Source: UBA5796 sp040752455
GTDB taxonomy: Bacteria; Chloroflexota; Anaerolineae; Anaerolineales; Villigracilaceae
Direction: 5' to 3'
NCBI GenBank assembly: GCA_049324115.1
Contig: JBMOMN010000049.1
Coordinates: 1-64,000 of the forward strand
Length of the DNA: 64,000 nt
Below the pieces are notes generated by a model. That model was not told the origin of the DNA, searched no databases, and worked only from the letters and a program-made list of their open reading frames with translations. Positions 34,081 through 41,519 of the stretch are shown here, piece by piece; the stretch's first letter is position 1, and every line of letters begins with the position of its first letter. Position numbers and translations under genes: made by a program.

Positions 34081-35439
34081 TTACTTCGCGAAGGCCTTGA
34101 TGACGCGCGCCATGTGTTTGGCGTGCTTCACGTACAAATCCACGCGGATATTCTCGTTCGGGGCGTGGGCACGCGTATCGGGGTAGCCCAAACCGGCGGT
34201 CGCGACGGGCAGGCCCAGGTCATGCACAAACGGGTGGTTCGGCCCGGAGCCGCCGACCATCGGGACGATCTCCATCGGCCGGCCGAAGACTTCGGCCGCG
34301 GAGTCCACCACGATCTTGATGAACGGGTCGTCCGGGTCGGTGCGGGCGGGAGGTTCGCCGCCCAGGAACGTGACCTGCACGTCCGCGAACCCTTCGGCGT
34401 CGAGGTGGGCGCGCAGCTTCTTGAGGATGTCCTGCGGGTGCTGGTCGGGGACGAGGCGGAAGTCCACTTTGGCCGAGGCTTTGGCCGGCTGGACGGTCTT
34501 GGAGCCGGGGCCTTGATAGCCGGAGGTCAGGCCGCAGATGGTACAGGTCGGCTCGAAGACTTCGGCCAGGCGCAGCTCCAGGCCGCCGGTCAGGCCTTTG
34601 ATGAAGCCTTTGATCCCGTATTGCTTTTTGTAGACTTCGGCGACTTCGGGCAGGGCGGCGAACAACTGGCGGTCGCGCTCCGAGGGCGGTTTGACGTGAT
34701 CGTAAAAGCCGGGGATGCGTATCTTCTCGTCCGGGCCTTTGAGCGAGTTGAGCGCCCAGACCAGCCGCCAGGCGGCGTTTTCCATGATCGAGCCGCCGGT
34801 GCCGGAGTGCAGGTCGGTGGCGGCGGTCTCGACCGAAAGTTCCACGTAGCAGATGCCGCGCAGGCCCAGGTATTGCATCGGGACCTCACGGTGGTCCACG
34901 CCGCCGAACTCCCAGATGCAGGCGTCGGCGGCCAGTCTGTCCTTGCTGGCAAGGATGAAATCGGTCAGGTGGACGCTGCTGGTCTCTTCCTCGCCCTCGA
35001 TGACGAATTTGACGTTGCAGGGCAGTTCGCCGTCGGCAGCCAGGATGGCGTCCAGGGCGTGCAGGCGGGAGGTGATGTGGCCCTTGTCGTCGCTCACGCC
35101 GCGGCCGTAGAGCTTGCCGTCCCGCAGGCTCGGCTCGAAGGGCGGGGTCTCCCACAGGTCGAGCGGTTCGGGCGGCTGGACATCGTAATGGTTGTAAAAG
35201 AGCAGGGTCTTGCCGGATTTGCCCTTGCGCTCGGCAATGACGACCGGCGCGCCCTCGGTGGGGATGATCTCGACCGCGAAGCCGCGCGTTTGGAGCATGT
35301 CACCCACCAGCGCGGCGCATTCGTCCAGCCCCCAGTTCTGCGCCCCGACCGAGGGCTGGGCCACCAGCCGGGAGAGTTCGGCCAGGCTGGCGTCCAGGTT
35401 TTGGTCAATGAAGGAATCGTACTTTTGGAAGTCGGTCAT
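34081..35439 (-). CDS. M20-family dipeptidase (PepV/CNDP-like)
   Basis: The start MTDFQKYDSF (452 residues) follows AAGGAGAAAA. An upstream in-frame ATG would translate the ACATAAATGTCGC palindrome and is not used here. Zinc-site motifs are YNHYDVQPPEP, GRGVSDDKGH and EGEEETSS near residues 80-145; the C-terminal part carries GGSGPNHPF and TAGLGYPDTRAHAPNE. Such enzymes hydrolyse dipeptides or acylated amino acids in the cytoplasm. Spacing of all ligands is normal. It belongs to a different M20 branch from the gene at 11366. Confidence 0.92.
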   Translation of the reverse strand: MTDFQKYDSFIDQNLDASLAELSRLVAQPSVGAQNWGLDECAALVGDMLQTRGFAVEIIPTEGAPVVIAERKGKSGKTLLFYNHYDVQPPEPLDLWETPPFEPSLRDGKLYGRGVSDDKGHITSRLHALDAILAADGELPCNVKFVIEGEEETSSVHLTDFILASKDRLAADACIWEFGGVDHREVPMQYLGLRGICYVELSVETAATDLHSGTGGSIMENAAWRLVWALNSLKGPDEKIRIPGFYDHVKPPSERDRQLFAALPEVAEVYKKQYGIKGFIKGLTGGLELRLAEVFEPTCTICGLTSGYQGPGSKTVQPAKASAKVDFRLVPDQHPQDILKKLRAHLDAEGFADVQVTFLGGEPPARTDPDDPFIKIVVDSAAEVFGRPMEIVPMVGGSGPNHPFVHDLGLPVATAGLGYPDTRAHAPNENIRVDLYVKHAKHMARVIKAFAK

Positions 35440-35499
35440 GTTTTTCTCCTTGCCAAGAATTTGACGAATTTTTCTCTTTCTTTCAACGTTACGTGATGA

Positions 35500-35555
35500 G
35501 CGTAACGCGACATTTATGTCGCTGGTGCGGGCAGGCGACATAAATGTCGCGTTAC
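35500..35555. repeat. CGTAACGCGACATTTATGTCGC palindrome
   Basis: The arms GTAACGCGACATTTATGTCG and CGACATAAATGTCGCGTTAC are perfect inverses with an 8-12 bp loop, and each arm holds an inner GACATTTATGTC palindrome. It is read through by a spurious N-terminal extension of the M20 dipeptidase frame. Confidence 0.9.
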
Positions 35556-35565
35556 ATCTTCCAGG

Positions 35566-36105
35566 TCAAGACAACAGCCAGTCAATCGAAAAGGACCCGG
35601 CGTAGGCGATCAGCGTCATTTTGACCATCTGGCCGACCCAGCAGGCGAGCAGGAAACGTCCCAGCGGCATTTTGGCTACGCCCGCGGCCACCCCGGCCAG
35701 GTCGAAGAACGGGTTCGGGATGGCCGCCAGGACGAGGACCGCCCAGGGACCGAGTTTTTTGATCCAGGGGGTGATCCGGTCGTAGACGTCCGTCTTTTCG
35801 ACCACGGCCTGCCCGCTGAATCCCGCCAGGTAGCCGGAAAGTTCGCCCAGCGCGCCGCCCGTGCCGGCGGCCAGGGCGATCCCCAGCGGGTTGAGCAGGT
35901 TGCCCATTGCAAAAACGACCGCGATCCCCGGCGCAGGCAGGAACACGGTCGCGTTGGACAGCAGGGCGATCAAAAAGATGCCGGGATAGCCGTAAGCCGC
36001 GAATTCTTCCACCCGCTCGCGGACGCTGTACACGTAAAGCGTGACGGCGATCACCGCCAGCAAGGCCAGCACACGCAAAACGGCTGTCCCGATCCCTTTT
36101 TTCAT
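35566..36105 (-). CDS. VTT-domain (DedA/SNARE-associated) membrane protein
   Basis: The start MKKGIGTAVLRVLALLAV (179 residues) is preferred over the ATG at 36207, whose extension overlaps the peptidyl-prolyl isomerase gene. The protein has four or five hydrophobic stretches and the VTT motif pattern (GGALGELSGYLAG, IPNPFFDLAGVAAGVAKM). VTT proteins act as phospholipid scramblases or in lipid-carrier recycling. The cyclophilin gene lies 37 bp upstream on the same strand. Confidence 0.85.
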   Translation of the reverse strand: MKKGIGTAVLRVLALLAVIAVTLYVYSVRERVEEFAAYGYPGIFLIALLSNATVFLPAPGIAVVFAMGNLLNPLGIALAAGTGGALGELSGYLAGFSGQAVVEKTDVYDRITPWIKKLGPWAVLVLAAIPNPFFDLAGVAAGVAKMPLGRFLLACWVGQMVKMTLIAYAGSFSIDWLLS

Positions 36106-36142
36106 GTTTCGGGCTGGGAGCCTGGCCTCCAGCCTCCGGTTA

Positions 36143-36652
36143 TCAGCTCTCGACAATGGAAACCGATTGGATGTGGACGGCGGGCGCGTCCACCCGGGCC
36201 GGGTCACGCGGCGGGATGGACATGAGCACGTCCATGCCGTCCGTCACCTGGCCAAAGACGCTGTGTTTGCCGTCCAGCCAGTCGGTGGGGACGTGGGTGA
36301 TGAAGAACTGCGAGCCGTTGGTCCCCGGGCCGGCGTTGGCCATCGAAAGGATGCCCGGCTTGTTGTGTTTCAGGCTGGGGTGGAACTCGTCGGCGAAGCG
36401 ATAGCCGGGGCCGCCGCGCCCGGTGCCGGTCGGGTCGCCGCCCTGGGCCATGAAGTTGGCGATGACGCGGTGGAAGATCGTGTTGTCGTAAAAACCTTCA
36501 CGCGCCAGGAAGACGAAATTATTGACCGTCTGCGGGGTTTTGTCGGCGAACAGTTCCAGCACGATGTCACCTTTATCCGTGCGCAGGGTGGCCGAATATT
36601 TCTTCCTGGGGTCAATGCCCATATCGGGCGGGGTATTCCATTGCTTTGGCAT
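36143..36652 (-). CDS. Cyclophilin-type peptidyl-prolyl cis-trans isomerase
   Basis: The 169-residue protein carries the cyclophilin core: FHRVIANFMAQGGD with the catalytic Arg, LSMANAGPGTNGSQFFITHVPTDWLDGKHSVFGQV. It has no signal peptide, so it should act on prolyl bonds in the cytoplasm. The start follows CGAAGGAGTTTTGA, a strong ribosome binding site. Its length is normal for small bacterial cyclophilins. Confidence 0.95.
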   Translation of the reverse strand: MPKQWNTPPDMGIDPRKKYSATLRTDKGDIVLELFADKTPQTVNNFVFLAREGFYDNTIFHRVIANFMAQGGDPTGTGRGGPGYRFADEFHPSLKHNKPGILSMANAGPGTNGSQFFITHVPTDWLDGKHSVFGQVTDGMDVLMSIPPRDPARVDAPAVHIQSVSIVES

Positions 36653-36659
36653 TCAAAAC

Positions 36660-36756
36660 TCCTTCGATTTACGATAAACGATTTTGGATTTACGATTGGC
36701 GATTTACGATTTTGGATTTACGATTTTGGATTTACGATTTCGCTGACTCGTTGATT
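36660..36756. repeat. Minisatellite of GATTTACGATTTTG units overlapping the udk 3' end
   Basis: Five or six degenerate copies of GATTTACGATTTTG / GGCGATTTACGATT run in tandem, ending in CGCTGACTCGTTGATTC, a link to the 11258 minisatellite. The right end supplies the last codons of udk (RKSKIVNPKS). Confidence 0.85.
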
Positions 36757-37375
36757 CCAGCAGACCCTCGATCCGCGCCACCACCATGTCCAGGGCGGCC
36801 ATGTTGAACCCGCCCTCGGGAATGATCACGTCGGCGTAACGCTTGGACGGCTCGACGAATTCCAGGTGCATCGGGCGCACGGTGGAAGTGTATTGCTTGA
36901 TGACCGATTCGGTCGTCCGGCCGCGCTCGTGGATGTCGCGCTCCAGGCGGCGGATCAGGCGGATGTCCGAATCGGTGTCCACGAAAATCTTGACGTCGAA
37001 CATCCGGCGCAGGTCGGCCTCGACGAAGATCAGGATGCCCTCGACCAGGATGACCCCGCGCGGTTTGACGACGAAAGTCTGCTCGGTGCGGCTGTGGGTG
37101 GCGAAATCGTAGATCGGGACCTCGACCTGTTCGCCGTTTTTCAGCATTTCGATGTGGCGGATGAGGAGTTCCGTTTCGAGGGAATTGGGATGGTCGAAGT
37201 TGACTTCGTCGCGCCGGGCCGGGGGCAGGCCGCTCAAATCCTTGTAATACGAGTCGTGCTGGAGGTAAGCGATCCGCTCCGGGCCGACGCGCTGGAGGAT
37301 GGACTGGGCTACGGTGGTCTTGCCTGAACCGGAGCCGCCGGCGATACCGATGACGAGCGGGGATTGGCTGGGCAT
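36704..37375 (-). CDS. udk: Uridine kinase
   Basis: The 223-residue enzyme phosphorylates uridine and cytidine in pyrimidine salvage. It has Walker A GGSGSGKTTVA (about 14-24), DHPNSLETELL, the YDFATHSR substrate motif, GILIFVE and RRLERDIHERGRTTESV. The last dozen residues (SQRNRKSKIVNPKS) are encoded by the minisatellite and are not family-like, so the original stop has been displaced. TATAAT lies 6 nt upstream of the ATG, giving a leaderless transcript. Confidence 0.95.
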   Translation of the reverse strand: MPSQSPLVIGIAGGSGSGKTTVAQSILQRVGPERIAYLQHDSYYKDLSGLPPARRDEVNFDHPNSLETELLIRHIEMLKNGEQVEVPIYDFATHSRTEQTFVVKPRGVILVEGILIFVEADLRRMFDVKIFVDTDSDIRLIRRLERDIHERGRTTESVIKQYTSTVRPMHLEFVEPSKRYADVIIPEGGFNMAALDMVVARIEGLLESTSQRNRKSKIVNPKS

Positions 37376-37381
37376 GGCTGA

Positions 37382-37387
37382 ATTATA
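37382..37387 (-). promoter_or_regulatory. -10 element TATAAT, leaderless promoter of udk
   Basis: TATAAT is separated by six bases (TCAGCC) from the udk ATG on the minus strand, with no ribosome binding site in between. Confidence 0.65.
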
Positions 37388-37395
37388 CCCGCTAA

Positions 37396-37422
37396 CAAAA
37401 AGAGACGCCTTTCGGCGTCTCC
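37396..37422 (-). terminator. Rho-independent terminator after the thioredoxin-like gene
   Basis: On the minus strand the stem GAGACGCC / GGCGTCTC with a GAAA loop is followed by TTTTTG. It lies at the stop codon of the thioredoxin-like gene and just upstream of the udk promoter. Confidence 0.85.
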
Positions 37423-37426
37423 TGGA

Positions 37427-37927
37427 CTATTGCTTGAAGCGGGCGGTGATGGCTTTCCAGATCGGGCAGCGGTCGTAAACCCCGCTGAACATGAGCAGCC
37501 CGGCGAGCGGCAGCAGCCACCAGGTCTGGGTGAGGACGGCGACCAGGGCCAACGCCGCGCCGCCCGTCAGCCGGATGAACCTGTCCATAGGGGAAACAGG
37601 CAGCGAGGTCCCGGCCTGACCCGAGGCCAGGGCCTCGAACAGACGCCGGTAATTGTCCCAGTTCTGGGCGCCCATGTAGCGTTTGACTTCCTTCCCATCC
37701 TTCAAGACCATCACGGTGGGGATGCCCAGGACGCGCAGGTCTTTCAACAATTGCGGGTGTTCGTCGGCGTTGACGGCCCAGAAGTCCACCCGGCCCCGGT
37801 ATTCGTGGGCCAGTTTTTCGAGGATGGGTTTGGTGACCCGGCAGGGCATACACCAGGGCGCCCAGAAATCCACCACGGTGGGGCGGGCAAAGGTTTTGGC
37901 TTTGGCGAAGAAGTTTTCTGAGTTCAT
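37427..37927 (-). CDS. Thioredoxin domain fused to a DUF2892 (YgaP-like) membrane segment
   Basis: The start is taken at MNSENFFAKAK (166 residues). Residues about 10-100 are a thioredoxin fold with the redox motif WAPWCMPCR and the cis-proline region LGIPTVMVLKDGKEV. Residues about 115-160 form a DUF2892-type segment with two short membrane helices and the GVYDRCPIWKAI ending. A membrane-tethered dithiol reductant is the simplest reading. The next operon upstream encodes a stand-alone DUF2892 protein, so the fusion may have arisen from neighbours. Confidence 0.85.
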   Translation of the reverse strand: MNSENFFAKAKTFARPTVVDFWAPWCMPCRVTKPILEKLAHEYRGRVDFWAVNADEHPQLLKDLRVLGIPTVMVLKDGKEVKRYMGAQNWDNYRRLFEALASGQAGTSLPVSPMDRFIRLTGGAALALVAVLTQTWWLLPLAGLLMFSGVYDRCPIWKAITARFKQ

Positions 37928-37951
37928 AAATTCCAACAAGGCGGCGGTAGA

Positions 37952-38010
37952 ACGTCCTGAAGGTTTTTTGGGGAACAGACCAGGCCGTCTGGGCGAAACC
38001 TTCGGGACGG
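37952..38010. repeat. CGTCCCGAAGG palindrome family, copy 2
   Basis: The arms CGTCCTGAAGGTTTT and GAAACCTTCGGGACGG bracket a loop containing CCAGGCCGTCTGG. Same family as 30478-30534. Confidence 0.8.
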
Positions 38011-38111
38011 TGAATGCAAAACCCTAAAGGCTTTCGCAACCTTTAGTACCTTACAAGTTAACTCCTTGCTTTTTGCCTGCAATGAACCGCAGGCACACGT
38101 GTGCAAGAATT

Positions 38112-38184
38112 TCAACCACGAAGGGCACAAAGGGTCACGAAGGTTTTCCTTTGTGTTCCTTCGTGACCCTTTGTGGTTGAATCC
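38112..38184. repeat. ACCACGAAGGGCACAAAGGG long hairpin element
   Basis: The left arm TTTCAACCACGAAGGGCACA and the right arm TGACCCTTTGTGGTTGAA are inverse copies, with inner CACGAAGG / CCTTCGTG pairing. The whole forms a near-perfect stem of about 30 bp. Confidence 0.85.
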
Positions 38185-38262
38185 TTTTTGGTTTCGGCAA
38201 GCTCAACCCAGGGGTTCCGGCTTGTCCGGGTTAGGGTTTATGGTCGCAAGGACGGTGGTGGG

Positions 38263-38460
38263 TTATTTCCTGGTGCTGAGCTTGAAGGGCAGGTAAAGCG
38301 GGCAGAAGCCCAGGGCGGCGGTCGCCAGGAAGACCACGCCCACCACCAGCAGGACGATGCCCAGCGCGCCGGTGACGAGGCCCCCGAAATAGAGATAAGC
38401 GAAGATGGCTGCGGCGACGATGCGGACGATGCGGTCAATATTGCCCATGTTCTGTTTCAT
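38263..38460 (-). CDS. DUF2892 (YgaP-like) small membrane protein
   Basis: The start MKQNMGNIDR (65 residues) follows GGAGGATTGTGAA. It has two hydrophobic helices and the family pattern MGNIDRIVRIVAAAIF ... ALGFCPLYLPF with one conserved Cys. These domains form the membrane anchor of rhodanese YgaP in other bacteria. The longer open frame to 38604 would read an unrelated leader. Its domain is also the C-terminal part of the thioredoxin fusion one gene downstream. Confidence 0.85.
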   Translation of the reverse strand: MKQNMGNIDRIVRIVAAAIFAYLYFGGLVTGALGIVLLVVGVVFLATAALGFCPLYLPFKLSTRK

Positions 38461-38555
38461 TTCACAATCCTCCAAAGGTGAAGTTTTACGCCGTTCGGCG
38501 CTCAATCCTTTGGATGCTGTTCGGCGGTCGAAGTTGCATGAAAACCAAAATCCCT

Positions 38556-38613
38556 TTAAAAAGCGTGTGGGGTGTTTCGGACGGATCAGATCCACCCGAA
38601 ACACCCCACGCCA
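38556..38613 (-). terminator. Terminator hairpin downstream of the DegV gene
   Basis: The stem GTGGGGTGTTTCGG / CCGAAACACCCCAC has a loop carrying GGATC / GATCC and is followed on the minus strand by CTTTTTAAAG. It begins about 20 bp after the DegV stop. Confidence 0.75.
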
Positions 38614-38631
38614 TTCCGAAAAATGCGATGG

Positions 38632-39486
38632 TTACATCCCGGCCATGAAGGCCAGGCCGACCGTGCCGGGTCCGGCGTGGGTGCCGACCACCGGGCTGAC
38701 CTCGGAGAAGACCGATTCGCTGATCTCCATCATCTGGCCGGCGCGTTCGAGGATCTCGCGGGCTTCCTGGGCGGCGTTGGCGTGCAACGTAGCCATCCGC
38801 ACCGGCTTGCGGTCGCCGACCTGTTCCTTGACCAGTTCGAGCATCCGGTCCACGGCCTTGCCTTTGGTGCGGACGCGTTCCACGGCCTCCACCCGGCCAT
38901 CCTGGACGGCCAGGATCGGTTTCAGGTTGAGGGCCGAGCCGAGGAAACGTGATGCCCCCCCAATGCGCCCGCCGCGATACAGGAATTCGAGCGTGTCCAC
39001 CACGAAGAAGACGCCCGTGTGGCTGCGGGCTTTTTCAGCCAGCGCCACGCACTCGGACAGGCTGGCCCCATCACCTGCAAAGCGGGCAGCGGCTATTGCC
39101 ATGAATCCCATCGCCATGGCCGTCGAGTTTGAGTCGACGATGGCGATTTTGTCTTCGCCAAGTCCGAGGGCATCTCGAGCCTGTGTCGCGGATGAGATCG
39201 TCCCTGAAAACTTGGATGATATGAAGATGCCAAGAATGTCGTAGTCCTGGTCGAGCAGGCCCGTGAAAATGTTTTGCATATCGGGGATGGACACCTGGGA
39301 CGTGGATGGCATGATTTTCGCTGTCTTCAACCGTGTGTAGAATTCATCCGGCTGGATATCCACCCCATCTTTAAGCGTCTCGTCACCCCAGATCAGCACC
39401 TGGGGCACCACAGTGACGTTGTGCTTTTCTCGCAGGTCTGGGGGCAGGTAGGCGGTGCTGTCCGTAATTACTGCAACTTTCGACAT
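38632..39486 (-). CDS. DegV-family fatty-acid-binding protein
   Basis: The 284-residue protein has the DegV beginning VAVITDSTAYLPPDL, the fatty-acid pocket region MPSTSQVSIPDM with the conserved TSQ(P/V) loop, and LEFLYRGGRIGGASRFLGSALNLKPIL plus VGTHAGPGTVGL at the C terminus. FakB/DegV proteins present fatty acids to the FakA kinase for phospholipid synthesis. No fakA gene lies in the window. A terminator follows. Confidence 0.94.
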   Translation of the reverse strand: MSKVAVITDSTAYLPPDLREKHNVTVVPQVLIWGDETLKDGVDIQPDEFYTRLKTAKIMPSTSQVSIPDMQNIFTGLLDQDYDILGIFISSKFSGTISSATQARDALGLGEDKIAIVDSNSTAMAMGFMAIAAARFAGDGASLSECVALAEKARSHTGVFFVVDTLEFLYRGGRIGGASRFLGSALNLKPILAVQDGRVEAVERVRTKGKAVDRMLELVKEQVGDRKPVRMATLHANAAQEAREILERAGQMMEISESVFSEVSPVVGTHAGPGTVGLAFMAGM

Positions 39487-39640
39487 AAGTCCTCCCGGAA
39501 AGGATTAGGGTTTGGGTTGAAAGGCTTTTGTTGGAGCCGATCGAAATTACGTCTTATTTAACCCATTGATGTTGCAAAGGTTACATTCGATCTTCGACAC
39601 CTGGGAGCGACAGGAGATGACCAGGCCGTTGCCATCAAGG

Positions 39641-39646
39641 TATAAT
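39641..39646 (+). promoter_or_regulatory. -10 element TATAAT of the DUF2281-PIN-thrC operon
   Basis: TATAAT in GGTATAATTGCGG lies 23 bp before the antitoxin ATG. A ribosome binding site (CAGGAG) is present in between, unlike the leaderless promoters elsewhere in the window. Confidence 0.6.
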
Positions 39647-39668
39647 TGCGGAGCGACAGGAGAGCCTT

Positions 39669-39899
39669 ATGTCTGAAAACTCTTTGCAAGAAATGATCCG
39701 CGCTTTGCCGCCAGAATTGCAAGAAGAAGTACGCGACTTTATCGCGTTTTTATCTTCACGGCAGGCAAAAAAACGCAAGGTAAAAATGCAATTTGGGTGG
39801 CAAGGCGCTTTGAAGGACTTGCGCACACAATATACTTCTGTTGAATTGCAGCACAGGATTTCTGAAATGCGTATGGAGCAAGATGAAACTTCTTCTTGA
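39669..39899 (+). CDS. DUF2281-type antitoxin
   Basis: The 76-residue protein matches DUF2281: an N-terminal helix pair LQEMIRALPPELQEEVRDFIAFLSSRQ followed by a basic/hydrophobic tail (FGWQGALKDLRTQYTSVELQH). Such proteins neutralise PIN-type toxins and bind their own promoter. A TATAAT at 39641-39646 and a GACAGGAGAG ribosome binding site precede it. It overlaps the PIN gene by 17 bp and is AT-rich compared with threonine synthase next door. Confidence 0.88.
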   Translation: MSENSLQEMIRALPPELQEEVRDFIAFLSSRQAKKRKVKMQFGWQGALKDLRTQYTSVELQHRISEMRMEQDETSS

Positions 39900-40287
39900 T
39901 ACGAATATATTCCTGGAAATAATCCTGGACCAGGAACGGGTTGATGAATCGAAAGAATTGCTGCTTCGGTCAGGAGTACACGATTTCTATTTGTCTGATT
40001 ATTCGTTGCATTCCATCGGACTTCTACTATTTCGTAGAAATCAACACCAAATATTTCAGGAATTTGTGCAAGATGCCATACTCAATGGTGGAGTTGGAAT
40101 ATTGTCACTGGGGTCGCAAGAGATACACGAGGTTGTTTTAGCAGCGAAGAAATTCAATCTGGATTTTGACGATGCCTATCAGTATGCTTTGGCGGTCACT
40201 TCAAAATTAACACTCGTCAGTTTCGACAAGGATTTCAATCGTACAGACCTGTTGTCCAAAACCCCATCCGAGGTCAATAATTCATGA
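39883..40287 (+). CDS. PIN-domain toxin (VapC-like ribonuclease)
   Basis: The start MKLLLDTNIFLEIIL is the usual PIN-domain start (134 residues); the earlier ATG at 39841 lies inside the antitoxin gene. Acidic metal-site residues are D6 in LLDTN, E in NQHQ..QEF region, and the C-terminal DFDDAYQYALAV and FDKDFNRTD motifs. PIN toxins cut RNA. It overlaps the antitoxin gene upstream by 17 bp and thrC downstream by 4 bp (ATGA), so toxin and threonine synthase are translationally linked. Confidence 0.88.
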   Translation: MKLLLDTNIFLEIILDQERVDESKELLLRSGVHDFYLSDYSLHSIGLLLFRRNQHQIFQEFVQDAILNGGVGILSLGSQEIHEVVLAAKKFNLDFDDAYQYALAVTSKLTLVSFDKDFNRTDLLSKTPSEVNNS

Positions 40288-41519
40288 ATAAATTCACCGG
40301 CTATCGCTGCTCGATCTGCAATACCGAATACCTGCCGGGGCAGGTCACCTACACCTGCCCGAAAGACGGCGGCAACCTGGACGTGGTGCTCGATTACGAA
40401 GCCCTGCGCGCCAAATACCATCCCGAAGACATTACCAGCCGCACCGACCCTTCCCTGTGGCGTTACCTGCCGCTGCTGCCCGTGCCCGAAGTGGCCGGCG
40501 GCGGTACGCCGCTCCACGCCGCGGGCTGGACGCCGGTCTTCGCCGCGCCGCAACTGGCCGCGCCGCTCGGCCTGAAACAAGTCTGGGTCAAGGACGAATC
40601 CCGCAACCCGACCGCCTCATTCAAGGACCGGGCCAGCGCGGTGGTCGTCGCCCGGGCGCGGGAGATCGAGGCCGGGATAGTCGTCACCGCCTCCACGGGC
40701 AACGCCGGGGCTGCGCTGGCAGGCCTGTCGGCCGCGGTCGGGCAGAAGGCGGTCATCTTCGCGCCCAAATCCGCGCCCCCGGCCAAGATCGCCCAGTTGC
40801 TCGTCTTCGGCGCAAAAGTCATCCTGGTGGACGGCAGCTACGACGACGCTTTCGACCTGACCGTCAAAGCCGCCGAAGAGTTCGGCTGGTACTGCCGCAA
40901 CACCGGCTACAACCCCTTCACCGCCGAGGGCAAGAAAACCGCCGCCTTCGAGATCTGGGAATTCATGAAAGGCAAACTCGGCCAGGCTCCCTTCACCGTC
41001 TTCGTCTCGGTCGGGGACGGCAACATCATCTCCGGCATTCACAAAGGCTTCAAGGATCTGCTGGAACTGGGCTGGATCGGGACGATGCCGCGCATTGTCG
41101 GGGTGCAGGCCGAAGGGTCCGCGGCGGTTGCGAATGCGTATCAGGCCGGGACCGAGGCGATTGTCCCCGTTTCGGCGCGCACCCTGGCCGACAGCATCTC
41201 GGTTGACCTGCCGCGGGACGGCGTGCGGGCCATCCGGGCGGCGCGTGAGACCGGGGGGACCTACGTCACCGTCGCCGACGAAGAAATCCTGCAAGGTATC
41301 GCCGCCCTCGGCAAGGCGGGAATCTTCGCCGAACCGGCCGGGGCCGCCGCCTACGCCGGGTTGGTCAAAGCAGCAGGCTCGGGTCAGGTCGGAGCCGATG
41401 AACCCATCCTGGTGATGAACACCGGCAGCGGACTGAAAGACGTCAAGGCGGCCATGCAGGCCGTATCCGTCGCGCCGGTTATCGAACCCACTCTGGAGGC
41501 TGTAAAGCGCCTGTTATGA
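40284..41519 (+). CDS. thrC: Threonine synthase
   Basis: The 411-residue PLP enzyme converts O-phosphohomoserine to threonine. The N-terminal 50 residues form a zinc-ribbon-like segment (CSICNTEYLPGQVTYTCPKDGG), a hallmark of one threonine synthase class. The PLP lysine is in NPTASFKDRAS, the phosphate loop in TGNAGAALAG. It starts within the PIN stop codon and ends overlapping the AI-2E permease gene by 4 bp. Confidence 0.95.
   Translation: MNKFTGYRCSICNTEYLPGQVTYTCPKDGGNLDVVLDYEALRAKYHPEDITSRTDPSLWRYLPLLPVPEVAGGGTPLHAAGWTPVFAAPQLAAPLGLKQVWVKDESRNPTASFKDRASAVVVARAREIEAGIVVTASTGNAGAALAGLSAAVGQKAVIFAPKSAPPAKIAQLLVFGAKVILVDGSYDDAFDLTVKAAEEFGWYCRNTGYNPFTAEGKKTAAFEIWEFMKGKLGQAPFTVFVSVGDGNIISGIHKGFKDLLELGWIGTMPRIVGVQAEGSAAVANAYQAGTEAIVPVSARTLADSISVDLPRDGVRAIRAARETGGTYVTVADEEILQGIAALGKAGIFAEPAGAAAYAGLVKAAGSGQVGADEPILVMNTGSGLKDVKAAMQAVSVAPVIEPTLEAVKRLL

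Larger units (their letters stand above)
37928..38262. other. Intergenic region filled by three repeat elements
   Basis: No gene is seen. It contains a CGTCCCGAAGG palindrome copy (37952-38010), a 70-bp CACGAAGGGCACAAAG hairpin (38112-38184) and a TTTCGGCAAGCTCAACCCAGG element half (38191-38211). Confidence 0.7.

Noticed and set aside
35440..35541. N-terminal extension of the M20 dipeptidase from the ATG at 35541
   Set aside because: It would translate the ACATAAATGTCGC palindrome; the ATG at 35439 has a strong ribosome binding site and matches the family start.
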